Source of the DNA: Escallonia rubra
Lineage: Eukaryota; Streptophyta; Magnoliopsida; Escalloniales; Escalloniaceae
DNA length: 64,000 nucleotides
Assembly: GCA_033065855.1 (NCBI GenBank)
Contig: JAVXUO010002452.1
Span: forward strand, 162,501 to 226,500
Reading direction: 5' to 3'
Each line of letters opens with the position of its first letter. The first letter of the stretch is position 1. Below, piece by piece: positions 1 through 14,028 of the stretch. The notes beneath the pieces were generated by a model. The model was not told the origin of the DNA and made no database searches. It worked only from the letters and a program-made list of their open reading frames with translations. A program made the position numbers and the translations under genes.

Positions 1-321
1 ACTTTTTAGTGTCTCTAATTTTATGAAAATAATTGGCTAATGCGTTCAAACTATTTACGAACCACCCATTGTCCTTTTTAACAAAAGACTGCCATAAGTT
101 GTCTAATAGGGTGCGCTGATCTACAGGGAAGGGTCCAATTTTGTGGTCTTTAACTTGGAACCTAGATCCCGCCTGTATGACTTCTAAGTTGTTACCATTA
201 TAATTAATTCTATTTCTTCCTAAATTGTCTATATAGCTAACAAATTGAGTAGGAAAGATAGGGTTAGGTTGATTTACATGTGCTTGTCTGGTCTTGATGG
301 AAGAAGTTGATGAAGATGCCA
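1..321 (-). CDS. Second open frame of the endogenous pararetrovirus, cut by window edge
   Basis: An ATG at 321 opens a frame that stays open to base 1 (107 codons visible), starting MASSSTSSIK. It lies 52 bases downstream of the polyprotein stop, with no intergenic region between them. I recognise no domain in the visible part. In Caulimoviridae a gene directly after the RT gene is often the translational transactivator/inclusion body protein (caulimo-, soymo-, cavemo-like genera) or the P4 gene of tungroviruses. Which of these it is, if any, cannot be said from this piece. Confidence 0.6.
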
Positions 322-373
322 TCTGCCAAGAAAATTGTCTTTAAATTACTAATGCTACATGTCTGGGGTTATC

Positions 374-3300
374 TTAAGATAAAATCTTTCTAGATAACAG
401 ATCTGCAACAGAATTATCTATGCCTTTGATGTGTTGCCATTCTATTTTGTCTATTCTATAATTACTTAGAGAGGTTAAAAACTTTAACCATCTATTTGTA
501 TATCTGGAGTCTTTGTTTTTATTATATCTAACTATTGCTTCGCAGTCGGTCCTAATGCAAAACTCATATTTAGATATTAGGAGTGCTTTAAAATGTTCTA
601 AGGCATAAATTATAGCTAGTAGTTCGTAGTCTAAACTAGTTAAGTACTGATTACTCTCTTTGTATTTGCCGCTAGAATACCTACATATTCTTTCTTCTTT
701 TTTATTGCTATATTTGTTAGGTTTGCAGTATAAGACTGCTCCCCATCCATCTTTGCAACCATCAGTTTGAACTATTAAATAGTCTGTGTCTAGAGGTAGA
801 TAAAGATCTGGTAATTGTTTAACTCTATCTTTAATAGTTCTAATGAGTTTAATGTCTTCTATGTTAAAATGTCTTTGTCCATTTTTTCTAGTTTTGTTGT
901 ATAAAGGTCCTATTAATTTACTAAGGTCTTTAAAATACATTCTGGCTTGATTAACTAATCCTAAAAAAGCCTGAATTTGTTTTAATCCTTCTAATTTGTC
1001 GGGAAAGTCTAAGATCTTTTTTGCTATGTGTTCTTGTAGCTTAATCTTACCGTTTCCTATTTCCATTCCTAAGAACTTTATACTTGTTTTAAATAATTCT
1101 ACTTTCTTTTTGCTAAGGATTAATCCGTGTTTGTTAAAGAGTTTAAAAACTAAATCTAAATGAGACAAATGCTCATGTTCGTTTTTACTACAAACTAAGA
1201 TGTCATCGATGTATACTAATATAAAGTCATTATAAGGTCTAAAAATATCATCAATTTTGCGTTGGAAGATACTTGGTGCAGTCTTAAGGCCAAAAGGCAT
1301 GACTAACCATTCATATAAGCCTTCTGGAGTGGTAAATGCTGTCCACTTAATGTCTTCAGGCCACATCTTAATCTGATAAAAACCTGATTTGCAATCGAAT
1401 TTGCTAAATATTTTCTTGCCTTGTATTTTACTTAAAAGGAAGGTTTTGTTTGGTATATTATAACTATCGTCTTTTATATTATCATTAAGTCTTTTATAGT
1501 TTATTACCATTCTACTCTTGCCTCTTAGTATTTCTGCGTGATTTCTAACTATGAAAGCCGCAGATCTATGGGGGCTATTGCTTGGTCTAATTACCTTCAA
1601 CTCTGTTAAGTCTTTAATGTGCATTTTAAAGTCATCAGTATCTAAACTGCTTGCTTCTATATTAGCTGTCTTAATGATATAGTCGGGATTTATAATGTCT
1701 AATTTGCAATATATGTGATTTAAATCCCATCTTTTAATAGGATCTTCTCCTATAAAAGGGAGTTTGTCTATTGCTTTAAGAATATCATTTTTATTTGTAA
1801 AGTAGTTTATTAAATTATAACTAATTTTGTCTAGGTTATAGATATCTAGGTCTATATTATCTTCATTGTCATCTTCTACTAGTTCTTCTATTTTAATGCA
1901 TTCACTTCCTATGTTTTTAATACAACAGTTTGTTTTACCGTTACTGCAATCTTCACATATTTTATTTTTGCCTTTTATATTAACATATTCCCCACCACGC
2001 TTCTGAGCGTACTCTGATGGAGTGTCAATGTTAATGGGTGTATGTGTGACATTTTGTGCTATTTGTATGAAGTCTTTAGTAATAGTCAAAGTATTATTGT
2101 CATTTATTAAGAAATTAATTCCTAAAATAATTTTCCCTTCTGAGTGTGCAACAGTCGCACAAAAGGCTTGTTTAAGATAATATGGTTTACTTTGTGTATT
2201 GCATGGTGTAAGAAAAGTAATAGCTACATTGGTAATATATTCAGCGTATTTAATAGGGTTGCCTGTAAATCCTATGCCAATTAAAGGTTCTTCAAAAGTC
2301 TTAACATGAGATAGATCAGCTAAGCTTGGATCTATAACAGTAATAGTGCAACCTGTATCTATTATGGCATTTGTTTCTATTAGCTTATTATAATGTCTTA
2401 TTTGTACTCTAGTAGTTATAAGGTTATTGAATCTTGCTTTAGTGCAGAATTTTTCTATTTTAAAATCTTGTTGGATTTGCTGAATTAATTGCTTATTATT
2501 TCCTATGATGAGTTCATCTTCATGCCTTTGTTTTAAGGTTTCTTCTATCTGAATAACCTTTTGTTCTAAGAATTCTAGTCTTCTATTGACATTTTTATCG
2601 TAGTAAGTGTCTTTATTTGTTTTTAATTCTAAGGGTTTTATAATATCAATGTTATATTTTTGTTTAATGCATTTTACACATGCTTCTATATAACATATTT
2701 CACACTTACATCTAACTTTAATAGCTGGGTACCAATTGCATATATAGCATGGTGTTGTGTCTATACCCTTTTCTATTTGCCATTGATGTATACAAGTTTC
2801 TTCTAGGGCTAACTGGCCTGCTAAGGGTTTAAACATGAAATTGTATATTTCTGTATCTCTTAACGAGTTTATAAAAGTATCTAATTTGTTTGTAGTTTCT
2901 ATGGGAAAGTTATCTTCTTCTTCATTACTACTTATAGAAAGGTTATCCTCTACATATTCATCTATTGATTTGATACTATATATACTTTCTGTATCACTAA
3001 GGGTTTCATCTACTTCTAATAGATCTTCATTAGTATTGTTTACTATCATTGCTTTAAAGTTATTGTTGTTATGTCTTCTAGGGCAATTAGAACTTAAATG
3101 GTCTGGTTCTCCACATGAATAACATGTGATTTTGTTTTTATAGATTCTTCTAGTATCATATTTCCTAACGTGTTTAGGGTTTAGGAAAGGCCTTCTAGCT
3201 TTGCTTTTTCTTAAGTAATAAGTCTTTCTAGGTTGTTTATATTTTTTGTGAGGTTTCTTATTATACTTTGGTCTAGATTCTTCTTGACCATAGTGTTGTG

Positions 3301-3814
3301 GTGTGTATATTTCTTTACAGAAACTGGTTTCATTTTTTAGTTGTCTAGCTATCTGTATATTAGTGCATTTAGAAACTAATATTTCTATAACGTGTTCAAA
3401 AACACTGCCTAAAGAAGGTGTCCATGTAGTGCTAGGATAGAGTTTTTTAATTGTCTCATATATCTCTCTTCCTAAAGCGCCTGGTAATTTATTTAGAAAT
3501 TTATCTATTACAGCTGATTTATAAATATTGCCGCTCTGTGAAGCAAAGTAATAGTATTCTTGCATGAAGGGTTTTATATTATGCCAACTATATAGATGTA
3601 CTTGTTCTAATTTTCTAGCAGCCTCAGTCTGTATTAAGGTGTCTCCTATATTAGGATTTCTACCTGTTAAAATTAATTGTATAGTATTAACAAAATTATA
3701 AGGATTGGGTCCCAATTCTGCCATTTGTTTTAAATCATCTGGATAAGTCTTTTGCCATTCTTCAAAATTGGCCTTAGCTACAGGACCTAAAAATTGTATC
3801 ATATATCTTATCAT
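374..3814 (-). CDS. Caulimovirid polyprotein: capsid zinc knuckle, protease, RT, RNase H
   Basis: The 1,146-residue frame starts at the first methionine at 3,814. The same frame is also open upstream to about 4,090, so this methionine is probably internal to a longer fossil protein. Domains in order are a capsid-like region (residues about 1-230) with a basic Lys/Arg-rich stretch, a CCHC zinc knuckle [14 protein letters not shown] (about 231-244), a second Cys cluster (about 355-381), an aspartic protease with IDTGCT (about 485-490), RT with YIDDILV (about 868), and RNase H with [10 protein letters not shown] (about 1,015-1,024). In the family the protein forms the capsid and copies the pregenomic RNA to DNA. 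The absence of integrase and of LTRs around it supports a pararetrovirus. It is treated as a fossil and looks whole over this span. Confidence 0.93.
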   Translation of the reverse strand: MIRYMIQFLGPVAKANFEEWQKTYPDDLKQMAELGPNPYNFVNTIQLILTGRNPNIGDTLIQTEAARKLEQVHLYSWHNIKPFMQEYYYFASQSGNIYKSAVIDKFLNKLPGALGREIYETIKKLYPSTTWTPSLGSVFEHVIEILVSKCTNIQIARQLKNETSFCKEIYTPQHYGQEESRPKYNKKPHKKYKQPRKTYYLRKSKARRPFLNPKHVRKYDTRRIYKNKITCYSCGEPDHLSSNCPRRHNNNNFKAMIVNNTNEDLLEVDETLSDTESIYSIKSIDEYVEDNLSISSNEEEDNFPIETTNKLDTFINSLRDTEIYNFMFKPLAGQLALEETCIHQWQIEKGIDTTPCYICNWYPAIKVRCKCEICYIEACVKCIKQKYNIDIIKPLELKTNKDTYYDKNVNRRLEFLEQKVIQIEETLKQRHEDELIIGNNKQLIQQIQQDFKIEKFCTKARFNNLITTRVQIRHYNKLIETNAIIDTGCTITVIDPSLADLSHVKTFEEPLIGIGFTGNPIKYAEYITNVAITFLTPCNTQSKPYYLKQAFCATVAHSEGKIILGINFLINDNNTLTITKDFIQIAQNVTHTPINIDTPSEYAQKRGGEYVNIKGKNKICEDCSNGKTNCCIKNIGSECIKIEELVEDDNEDNIDLDIYNLDKISYNLINYFTNKNDILKAIDKLPFIGEDPIKRWDLNHIYCKLDIINPDYIIKTANIEASSLDTDDFKMHIKDLTELKVIRPSNSPHRSAAFIVRNHAEILRGKSRMVINYKRLNDNIKDDSYNIPNKTFLLSKIQGKKIFSKFDCKSGFYQIKMWPEDIKWTAFTTPEGLYEWLVMPFGLKTAPSIFQRKIDDIFRPYNDFILVYIDDILVCSKNEHEHLSHLDLVFKLFNKHGLILSKKKVELFKTSIKFLGMEIGNGKIKLQEHIAKKILDFPDKLEGLKQIQAFLGLVNQARMYFKDLSKLIGPLYNKTRKNGQRHFNIEDIKLIRTIKDRVKQLPDLYLPLDTDYLIVQTDGCKDGWGAVLYCKPNKYSNKKEERICRYSSGKYKESNQYLTSLDYELLAIIYALEHFKALLISKYEFCIRTDCEAIVRYNKNKDSRYTNRWLKFLTSLSNYRIDKIEWQHIKGIDNSVADLLSRKILS

Positions 3815-4092
3815 TTCTTCGCCTGTTTCTAAATTATCAGATTGTTTGGTTATAAAGTTTGCTACAACTGCATCTTTCCATACTTGTATATAATTATTTC
3901 TTTGTTGAGGGTCTACTGCAGTTATATTTAAAATAAATGGTTCTGATGCCTTTTGTATTTTAAAGTTTTGTTCTAAAGGATGCCTTTTTCCTCTAGGTTT
4001 AAAATTAGGTCTTTCAGATCTACTATGTTCTATGTTTGCACTACTTCTAGGTATGTTACCATAAGGATAACATGGTCTTGTATGTGGTTGGG

Positions 4093-5219
<1,127 letters not shown>

Positions 5220-5630
5220 GGCGTTGAAGGGAAAGAGGAAGAAAAGTGGGGTGGGTCCCATTCATTTTAGTCCGACATGATCTGGACTAATGTTATACCA
5301 CCCCCCCCCCCCCCCCAGGTATTATTTTAGTCCGACATGATCTGGATAAAACAAGTCCAAGGGTACCTTATCCGGGGACTAAGTGCACGTCCAAACGCCG
5401 GATAGGATTATTTTTATCCTATCCGGAGTCTTATCCCGCGCGCCAAACACAGCCTAAGTGGACTGGACACTGGACTCTAACCGGACTAAACTAGATTATT
5501 TATTGGGCTGAACTTAATTAATTAAGCAAGCCATTATTTATTACTAAGTCTAGACCAATAATTAATACTAATAACTTAACGTACAAAATGAGGTTTCTAC
5601 AGTTTTTGTGCTTATGAATGTAGAAATTGT
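5220..5630. repeat. Repeat-rich spacer: 23-bp direct repeat, C16 run, 11-bp inverted repeat, LTR-like scrap
   Basis: A 23-bp sequence (ATTTTAGTCCGACATGATCT plus GGA) occurs at 5,264-5,286 and 5,324-5,346 and brackets a run of 16 C at 5,301-5,316. A perfect inverted repeat CCGGATAGGAT (5,398-5,408) and ATCCTATCCGG (5,416-5,426) has a 7-base loop. Bases about 5,490-5,590 resemble, in reverse complement, about 23,390-23,480, so the two look like scraps of one element. No gene is seen. Confidence 0.75.
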
Positions 5631-7300
5631 GTATACAATGGATTCGATGGTGGCCTGGATATGCTTATACGTGGATGACATGCTTATACTTGGCACATAT
5701 CTGTTAGTCGTTAAATATACCAAAAGATTCTAGTTATCTGAATTTGATAGAAAGATCCTAGAAAAGATGATGTAATGTTTGGTATACAATTTACTCATGG
5801 ATATGATGATTTAATTCTTTCTCAATCACATATTGTTGGAAAAACATTGAGGAAATTTAGCCATGTTGATGTGGAGCCTTTGAGAACACCATATGATTTC
5901 ATTGGGCATTTGAAGAAAAAATAAAAGCTCTGGTGTGGCTCAATATGAGTATGCCACAATAACTGGTAGCATAATGTTTTTAATGAATTGTAACCATCTT
6001 GACATTGCGTATGATGTTAGTAGACTTAGCAGATACACACACAATCATTCACCAGATAACTGGGAAGCTCTTTCTCGCTTGACGAGGTAGCTGACATGTA
6101 TTATAGATCTAAGGCTACACTTTTCTGGAAGCCCCGCTGTCCTAGAAGGATATTGTGATGCCAATTAGGTCTCTAATGATAATGAGACAAATCTGCTAGT
6201 GGTTATGTTTTTACAATAAGTGGAGGTGCCATTTCATGGAAATATGTTAAACAAACATGCAATGTTAGATAAACTATAAAATCTGAGTTTGTTGCTTTAG
6301 AATTGGCAGGCAGAGAGGTAGAGTCGCTCAGGAATATCTTGACAGATGTATGTGGGAAAAGCCAGTTCCATCAGTCTCTTTACACTACGATTGTCAGTCA
6401 GCCATAGCTCGAGCAAAGAATAACGTGTACAATGGCAAATAGAGACATATTTAACTAAGACGTAATATTCTCAGACAACTGATCAACAATGGGGTCAAAT
6501 CTTCGATTATGCGAGGTCAGAAAAGAATGTGACAAACCCGGTTACAATAGAACTAACCAAAAAGGTTGCTGAAGAGACATCAAGAGGGATGGAACTTATG
6601 CCACATATTGAGTGAGCGGAACGTGATGGCAACCCAACCTATATGACTGGAGATTCCAAGAACTAGTTTCAATGGGTAACAAGTCACGAAGTTGCTCAAT
6701 AGTACAGCACTACCATATATGTCCCTCCTTAGGGTGTAAGTAGTGCTAAACTTTCTATATATGTGATGTTAAATTTAAATGATACGCAATCGTCCCTATT
6801 GCCAGTACGGGTGGGTTTCGTATCACATTACACACTTGATGAGGTCAATAATATGGTGGGTGGAGGTTGTGGTTGCCTTTTTATGAGAGTTTGCTAGAGC
6901 CCCCAAGAAATCTGGCATCGGGTACATAGTCGAAACCACAAGCTAGCGTGAATGAGAAATAGGCATGTATACAAGTTAGATTGATTACAATGAAAAGGGC
7001 TAGTTCAAGACTTATGTTCCCCTATCATCTATAGGCATGTATAACATCAGTACCTCTGCGAACTCATTCTCTTTGTCTTCTATGTTATCTTTTTAAAACA
7101 TTTGAATCATGTGAGGGATTGTGAGTGTTGTTTCAAAGTTTCTTTAAAGAACTTATGTGGTGTGGTGCGGTTCAAAACACTAAAAATACGTCTCTTTGCT
7201 TTCTCTTAGTTTTCAGTTTACATATTTTTTGTTTGGGCAATCAATTTTAGCAAATCCAGAACTTCTTCTACGAGTGCACAAACTCAAAACTTAGCTGATG
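5630..7300 (+). mobile_element. Ty1/Copia retrotransposon fossil (RT-RNase H end)
   Basis: Plus-strand pieces match Copia pol: a YVDDML-type RT active-site sequence near 5,670, a GYVFT-type RNase H motif near 6,200, a KSEFVAL motif near 6,280 and the C-terminal YNGK..RHI region near 6,430. The coding part ends around 6,620. The following non-coding sequence to about 7,300 may be the 3' end and LTR. The left end is not defined. The element is clearly broken, with several breaks, and old. Confidence 0.75.
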
Positions 7301-7371
7301 GCCGACGTGTAGCCCATCAAAATCACATTTTAGGACATTAACACTGACACACCTCGGCTCTTTTAAATTAA

Positions 7372-7400
7372 CTAGTTGTTTTACACGTGCGTTGCACGTG
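7372..7400 (-). mobile_element. Helitron-like 3' terminus (hairpin plus CTAG)
   Basis: On the minus strand a perfect hairpin CACGTGC-3-GCACGTG (7,384-7,400) is followed after 8 bases by CTAG, then a T, which is the expected Helitron 3' end and insertion context. The element would extend rightwards. I could not place its 5' TC end, so its length is unknown. Confidence 0.5.
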
Positions 7401-10400
7401 AATATTTTTAAAAAAATTTGTGAGCAATTTTCGTCCATAAACTAAGGATCCCATGAATTCTAAACTTATTATCACTCACGCCACCTCTTTTCAACTTCTC
7501 AAACTATGTCAACACATCTCTGTCTTTAAAAAATTACCCTAATGCAGTCAGCAAGTAGCAAACACTCGATCACATTGTGCACACAACTTCGCTTTGTTTC
7601 TAGATTTGCCCAATGATCTAGAAGTGAGTTCCCTTTCCACAATGAGGCTACGACGAGCTTGGGTAATAGTAGTCTCATTAACATTGCATTCCAACGTCTA
7701 TGACATGTGAACACTGAAGATGCAAAAAGTCTCGGCATTCAAATAATTACTCTTGTTTTGCCAAAAACAAAAAAGATATGCAAATTGTTTGACCATGACC
7801 AAGACTAAAGGAGACAGATAATGTGGACCTAATAGCACTATAGCTGCAAGACTAAAGGAGACAGATAATGTGGTTCAAGATAACAGTGGGTTATGTGGAG
7901 TTGGGCTGTTAAAACCCATTTATATAAAGATTCATTTATTAAATGTTAGTAACTTCCACAAATAAAAACCACCACCAGCCACCACCATGTATCGTCGCAT
8001 CGTCAGGTGCCATTTGTCTTAGCTAACAACCATTGGTGACAACTGCCTACAACACCCGTTGTCAGCATTGATGATAGTCTCCATCTCCTCTGTCCGGACA
8101 CTGCCGCCACCACCCCCCACCTCTTGCTGCCGGTAGCCACCACCACTGTCAACCACCCACCACCGCTTTATTTACGCTAAAAAAATACATTTATTCAAAC
8201 CTAGGTCTACCCAACCAACCCAGCCCAACCCAATTAATTCAAAATTTTCTTGAATAACCCAACCCACTGAAGTTGCATCCCTAAATAGCACAATCAAATT
8301 GTCAATTGTGGTGAATGAAAAGGACAATTGCAAATTTTCAATGATACATAAAAGCCATAATTGCCACTTATTGCCAGTTATTGGACAGAGTTGAGACATC
8401 AGATTTATGAAGAAAAAAAAAACAGATGAGTTGAAATCAGATTTATGGAAAATAAAAAAGATGAGTTTTGAGTACTTGTATAGCTAATTCCAAATCTGTA
8501 CGCTAACATGTATACACGAAACCAAGCTCGCTAATGTTTAAAATGTAGCAAATCGGTAACTTAAACTATATTTTCTACCGAAACAAGTCGAACTGGCGGA
8601 TGGAGCTCTACAAACATAAGTTTTCTTGGGTCAATACTATTGCTACTTAAAACTACATCTTGTAAACACCTGGCAAAATCGTCATCTCATGAATTTATTA
8701 CACGTGATGCAAGTCAAATTTATTCTACCCCACTAATATGGTCTTTCTTATTTTTCTTGTTCCTTCCCTTCTCCTTATCTTTGCCATAATATCTTCCTCT
8801 CACCTTCTATAACCATAATGGCACCACCAATCTGCCACCACCATCCCTAAAGCGACACGAGCCATTACCATCATAATAATCACCACAATGTTACACTTCT
8901 ATCACCAACCGCCTGTCAACCACATCAGTTGCTATAAAATGCTCAATTCTACTATCCCCCACCAGTCCACTGCTGCCACCAGTCCACCATCACACTCTCA
9001 TACCCTTTTTTGCCTCGCCAAGACCTACACCACCAACACCTTTATGGCCCCTCGTTCTCATCATTTGATTGCTTCTCCTTCATTACGTCTCTTCAAATCC
9101 ATTATCTAAAGGTTTAGTTACAAATCGATCCAATCAATACCCTACAAATTCAGCAACTTATCAATGTCATCATCATTATGTAATTACATCATCCACAACC
9201 ACCATAGATGAAAAATACTTACATATACATTATACATAAAGCACTGGCCTTGGTGATTGTGTTAGAGATGTAGACAAATCCATGCCTCTTATTCAAGAAG
9301 GAGACTAAATATACAGTAAGTTGAACCAGCAGATCTAGCTGATGCTTATTGAACTGTCCTTTCAAGATGAAAAGGGTTGACGATGGTACAGGTACGATGA
9401 GATGGTGATGCATTGCTGATAGTGCTGGTGATTGGTAGGGTGGCAGCAGCATCAATGGCGACAAAAGGGGAGGATATAGTTGGATTGTGGCATATAGTGG
9501 TAAATCAAGTTGTGCCCACAGTGTTAGTCATAGCTATGAAGGATGTGGAAATGATATTCATCGGAGAGAATCGCCAGACTATTTACACGAAATTGTAAAC
9601 TTCTTGCAATACTGCTGCTAGAGCACATTTACAAGACTACTCCCAAGCTCATAACTAATATCCCTGCATGAAGAGACAGAGCTATTACAACCGTCATTCT
9701 GCCCGCCCTCCCTCCCTCACTCACTCACTCATATATCGCTCCCCTTCATATTTTCGAGGTGTAAAACATTCTTCCATCCTAGTCTGTTATCTAATTCACA
9801 GCAATGATGAACTTTCATGGTTCTACCAAAACTAAATTAGTAAGACTTAAGGCTCATTACTTGGTGTTCAAAACATATCTCTAAATCAATAAAAGTCGGC
9901 ACAAAATTTTCCATTTGATCTCTGAGTTCTCAAGTATACCTATTGTAAAAGTTACATTAGAGTGTTAATCATGTCCGACTATAAGAATAAAAATTGCAGC
10001 AATAACAGTAAAATTAACCTGAAAATACCTAAATCTACGTTTTCTTTTATTTGGGATCTAAGACAAAACCAAATTGAGTTCGTATGGCACTCATGCCAAA
10101 CCAACCAGGCCCCCATCATAAAATTAAAACCCCTATCTTTATGGGACCTCACAAGTTGTGAGTTGGCTAATGTAAGCAAGCATTTCTTTTCATCATAGTA
10201 TCCATCATTCTTGAACATTTCCTATAGAACTACTGAAATTCAGCACCAGCAACAACATAATTCTTTGTTGTTATGTGTCTTAAGATTAATAAGATCATAA
10301 AGTACGATGGGACACTAATGAATGTACAAAAGAAAGAAGGCTCTATTATCCTGGCAACGACCAGGTCAATATTTTTCTCTTGGTTTTACAACTTCCAGTC

Positions 10401-10408
10401 TTTCATAT
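7401..10408. other. No recognisable gene
   Basis: This is AT-rich sequence with scattered CCACC-rich low-complexity patches (about 7,970-8,160 and 8,815-9,010). Short open frames on both strands lack any recognisable domain or coherent splice pattern. Part of it may be the body of the Helitron that ends at 7,372. Confidence 0.6.
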
Positions 10409-10763
10409 GATAATCTGATACTCGTTTGGCAAGGTGCGAACCTATTATCTATGCAAAAACTTGTAAAAAAAAAAAAAAAAGGATTCATGCATTAGATTTC
10501 CACTTTAACACTTCAAGAGAACTGAAGTTTGTCAAGATAGCATGACATGCGGAACACACTTCCTTATTCTCACATAGAAGTCACTTGATAATTTGCTACT
10601 GGTTTGGCAAGGTGGGAACCTATTATCTATACAAAAACCTGTAAAAAAAACAAAAAGGATTCATGCATTAGATTTCCACTTTAACACTTCAAGAAAACTG
10701 AAGTTTGTCAAGATAGCATGACATGCGGAACACACTTCCTTATTCTCACATAGAAGTCACTTG
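10409..10763. repeat. Tandem duplication, two copies of about 178 bp
   Basis: Copy 1 is 10,409-10,586 and copy 2 is 10,587-10,763. They are nearly identical except for an A-run length change and a few substitutions near the left end. The copies are directly abutting. No coding sequence is recognised. Confidence 0.93.
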
Positions 10764-11750
10764 TTTCATGCCAAAGGACCCTTTATATGGACTACAATGA
10801 AGTTATAGGCATCCTCCAACTTGTAGCAAGAGCAATTTCATAAAAGTCAAACAATATGTACATTAATCTTTTCCCATGAACAGTCATGTAGAGCTGTCTT
10901 CTTGTAGGCCAATTTCAAAAGGCAAAGGGAAATAAAGACAATAGAGCTATCTTCTTTTAGGCCACCAACCCAACCCATTCATAGGCGTGTCGTGTATGTA
11001 AATTATCTATAAAATAAAAGAAGGGGAAGATAATAAGGGCCATGCATAGCATCACCTTTTCATAGACATCTTAAATTAATTTCATCAAAAGTTCACAACT
11101 CTAGCAATGAATGAAGGAAAGAGGGCTTTGTCGTCCACCTTGGTCCAATCCTTGGGATTAACTTAAGCAGCTCTTCAAAAACCAACAATCATGATTTGGA
11201 GAAAACATATAAAAACATAAATACAATTGTAAAATAGAACTATGTTAAGCTTTAACTTCAAGAATAAATTGCAGTAAAATGAGATTTTAAGCAAATGCAT
11301 GACAGAGCTAATACCCCAAAAGCCTTGAAAAACAACCGTGGCAGTAATTGATCCCTAACGAACTACTATAATCCATATATGATGACAAAATTTTTTGTAT
11401 ATAGTCACAAAATATACGAAAATACTTAACTAACGTCAAATTTTCATACCACTACATGATGGATTTCCATCTCTATAAGATATAACTTGACTCCAAAATT
11501 ACATAATTGTTTCTAGATTCGAGATACACTACATATGATGGGAAAGAAAAGGTAGAACATTATATGTTCACGAATTTTGTTGCCAAAGAAATACAAAAAA
11601 CTAACATCTAGGCTTTAAGAAGTAATTTAGTGCCTTGAAGATAGTTGGCCTCAAATTCTTGAACATTATGAACCGAAGCTGACGTTTTCAAATTTACAAA
11701 CAGTAGTGGACCAAAATATTGGATAAGTCAGTTATTCTCGGTTTTCTTTC
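10764..11750. other. No recognisable gene
   Basis: AT-rich unique-looking sequence between two tandem duplications. I see no conserved coding region, RNA gene or mobile-element end. Confidence 0.55.
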
Positions 11751-12102
11751 AAGCCCAAGATAAAAGCTCAACTCGATTTCTTGGTGATGCCATGCATTAA
11801 CTTGTCAAAACCATGAAAAGGGTGCCAAATCTATTTGCTATTCCATCTTTCTCTTCAACCCAACCATATATACAATAAACAAACCAAAGAGAGCAAATAT
11901 AAATAAATCTGGTAATTGACTATTTTTATCAAATGCAAGCCCAAGATAAAAGCTCAACTCGATTTCTTGGTGATGCCATGCATTAACTTGCCAAATCTAT
12001 TTGCTATTCCATCTTTCTCTTCAACCCAACCATATATACAATAAACAAACCAAAGAGAGCAAATATAAATAAATCTGGTAATTGACTATTTTTCTCAAAT
12101 GC
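11751..12102. repeat. Tandem duplication, 186 bp and 166 bp copies
   Basis: Copy 1 (11,751-11,936) begins AAGCCCAAGATAAAAGCTC. Copy 2 (11,937-12,102) starts the same way and lacks 20 bases of copy 1 after the shared ATTAACTTG. Otherwise the copies are almost identical, so the duplication is recent relative to its neighbours. Confidence 0.93.
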
Positions 12103-12175
12103 TTGTCTGAGAGGATAGAAAGAACGTATAAGAAATCACTAAAGAGACCCCAATCCCAAGACGCAAAATAATAAG

Positions 12176-12359
12176 GAAATTGTAACCAAAACCACAAAAT
12201 CAAATCCATAAGAACAACCCCCATAGTTTGTGAGTGAGCATGCATGTATAGGGGCAGTGTTGTGTTTTCTTGTGGGGGTGCATATAAATTCGGTTTTGAG
12301 GAGAAAGATGTAAAAGAGGAGAAGAGAAGTTTACAGTAAAGGAATATCAGTGTAAATGC

Positions 12360-12396
<37 letters not shown>

Positions 12397-12721
12397 ATAG
12401 TTATGTACCCGCAGGCCTACAATGGCCATGGATGATTAAGGTTGGTCAAGCATTGGAAAGTGATGCTGCTACACGCACGTTCAGGTACGACTTGTCCTCG
12501 CATGCGAAGTTATTCAAATTGCCGTCAACCCTAACACAAAAAATAGTATAAAATTTATAAACAAAACCACAAAATCAAATTCATAAGAACAACAACCAGT
12601 GTGTGAGTGAGCATGTGTCTAGGGGTAGTGTCGTGTTTTCTTGGTACATATGAATTTGGTTTTGCGGAAAAAGATGTGAAAGAGGAGAAGAGAAGTTTAC
12701 AGTAAAGGAACATCAGTCTCT

Positions 12722-12776
<55 letters not shown>

Positions 12777-13180
12777 ATACGTTCAGGCCTACAATGGCCA
12801 TGGATGATTATGGTTCAATTTGCCATCAATCCTAACCCAAAAAATAGTACAGAAATTGTAGACCAAACCACAAAAATCAAATCCATAAGAACAACCATTG
12901 TGTGTGAGTGATCATGCCTGTCTAGGGGCAGCGTTGTGTGTTCGTGTGCATATGAATTCGTTTTTGAGGCAAAAGACGTGAAAGAGGAGAAGAGAAGTTT
13001 ACTGTGAAGGAACATCAATATGTGAGAGAGAGAGAGAGAGAGAGATGTACGCACAGGCCTACAATGGCCATGGACGATTAAAGTTGAGGTTTGTCAAGCA
13101 TTGGAAAGCAATAGTGCTACACACAAATTCAGGTACAATTTCTCCAGTCATGCGGAGTTCTTCAGATTGCCATCAATCCG
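12176..13180. repeat. Three diverged tandem copies, each with a GA/GT microsatellite
   Basis: Units begin near 12,176, 12,551 and 12,851. Each carries the same order of landmarks: CCACAAAATCAAATCCATAA, a GAGGAGAAGAGAAGTTTAC block, a purine microsatellite, and AGGCCTACAATGGCCATGGA. The microsatellites are (GA)n at 12,361-12,393, (TG)n(GA)n at 12,722-12,771 and (GA)n at 13,024-13,045. Divergence between copies is clearly higher than in the neighbouring duplications. Confidence 0.88.
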
Positions 13181-13538
13181 TGCATAAGTTGTCTGACTCA
13201 AGGTAATGCGAATGAACAAGGAAGCACCTTCCTGGAATTTAAAAAGATTCATCTGACGGGGAACTACATTACGCAGGTTCAAATCCATCGCCTTCAATAG
13301 TTTATTCATAGATTAGAAAGGGTTGGTTGTATCTAAATTGATTAGCTGACTGGCTGAGGATAAAAAGGCAGTAATTGGGGGAATCCCCCAAGGAACAAGG
13401 TCCTGCATTGACATATCTAAGATGGCTGTTAATAGCGTATTGTGTTGTTGATTTTGATGCATGAACCCCAATTATAGACATTATCCTCAGGAGTAAAACT
13501 GTTGTATTGTTGTGTTGGCTCAAAAACAAAGTTGTTCG

Positions 13539-13825
13539 TGTTGGCTCAAAAACAAAGTTGTTCGAGTATCAGTTGATTATTTGGTTTGAAAAGCAACAAG
13601 CAAAAGCGGAAAACGGAAACAATTCATCAAACATGTGGTGAGCAAAGAGTGTAAAGTAACGGTGTGCATTTTCTGAAAAAAGGCCCATTGTTGTGTTGGC
13701 TCAAAAACAAAGTTGTTCGAGTATCAGTTGATTATTTGGTTTGAAAAGCAACAAGCAAAAGCGGAAAACGGAAACAATTTATCAAACATGTGGTGAGCAA
13801 AGAGTGTAAAGTAACGGTGTGCATT
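13539..13825. repeat. Direct duplication, two 132-bp copies
   Basis: Copies lie at 13,539-13,670 and 13,694-13,825, separated by 23 bases. They differ at essentially one position (ATTCATC versus ATTTATC). A further partial copy of the left edge (TGTTGGCTCAAAAACAAAGT) sits just upstream near 13,511. Confidence 0.93.
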
Positions 13826-14028
13826 CGTGCATACGTTTAAACATCTCGCATGAAATGTTAAAGCCAAAGGAAGCATGAAAGCAGTGAACCCATGAGTAAG
13901 ATGAGCAAAATCATGGAAAACAGATGAAAAGAGAGCAGGTGCAGTTGGTCTAATTCAATCAAAAGTCGGCATACCGGTAGTATTATGGGAGAGGAAGTTC
14001 CGCTTCTCCAGAAAGCCAAAGTTAGTTT

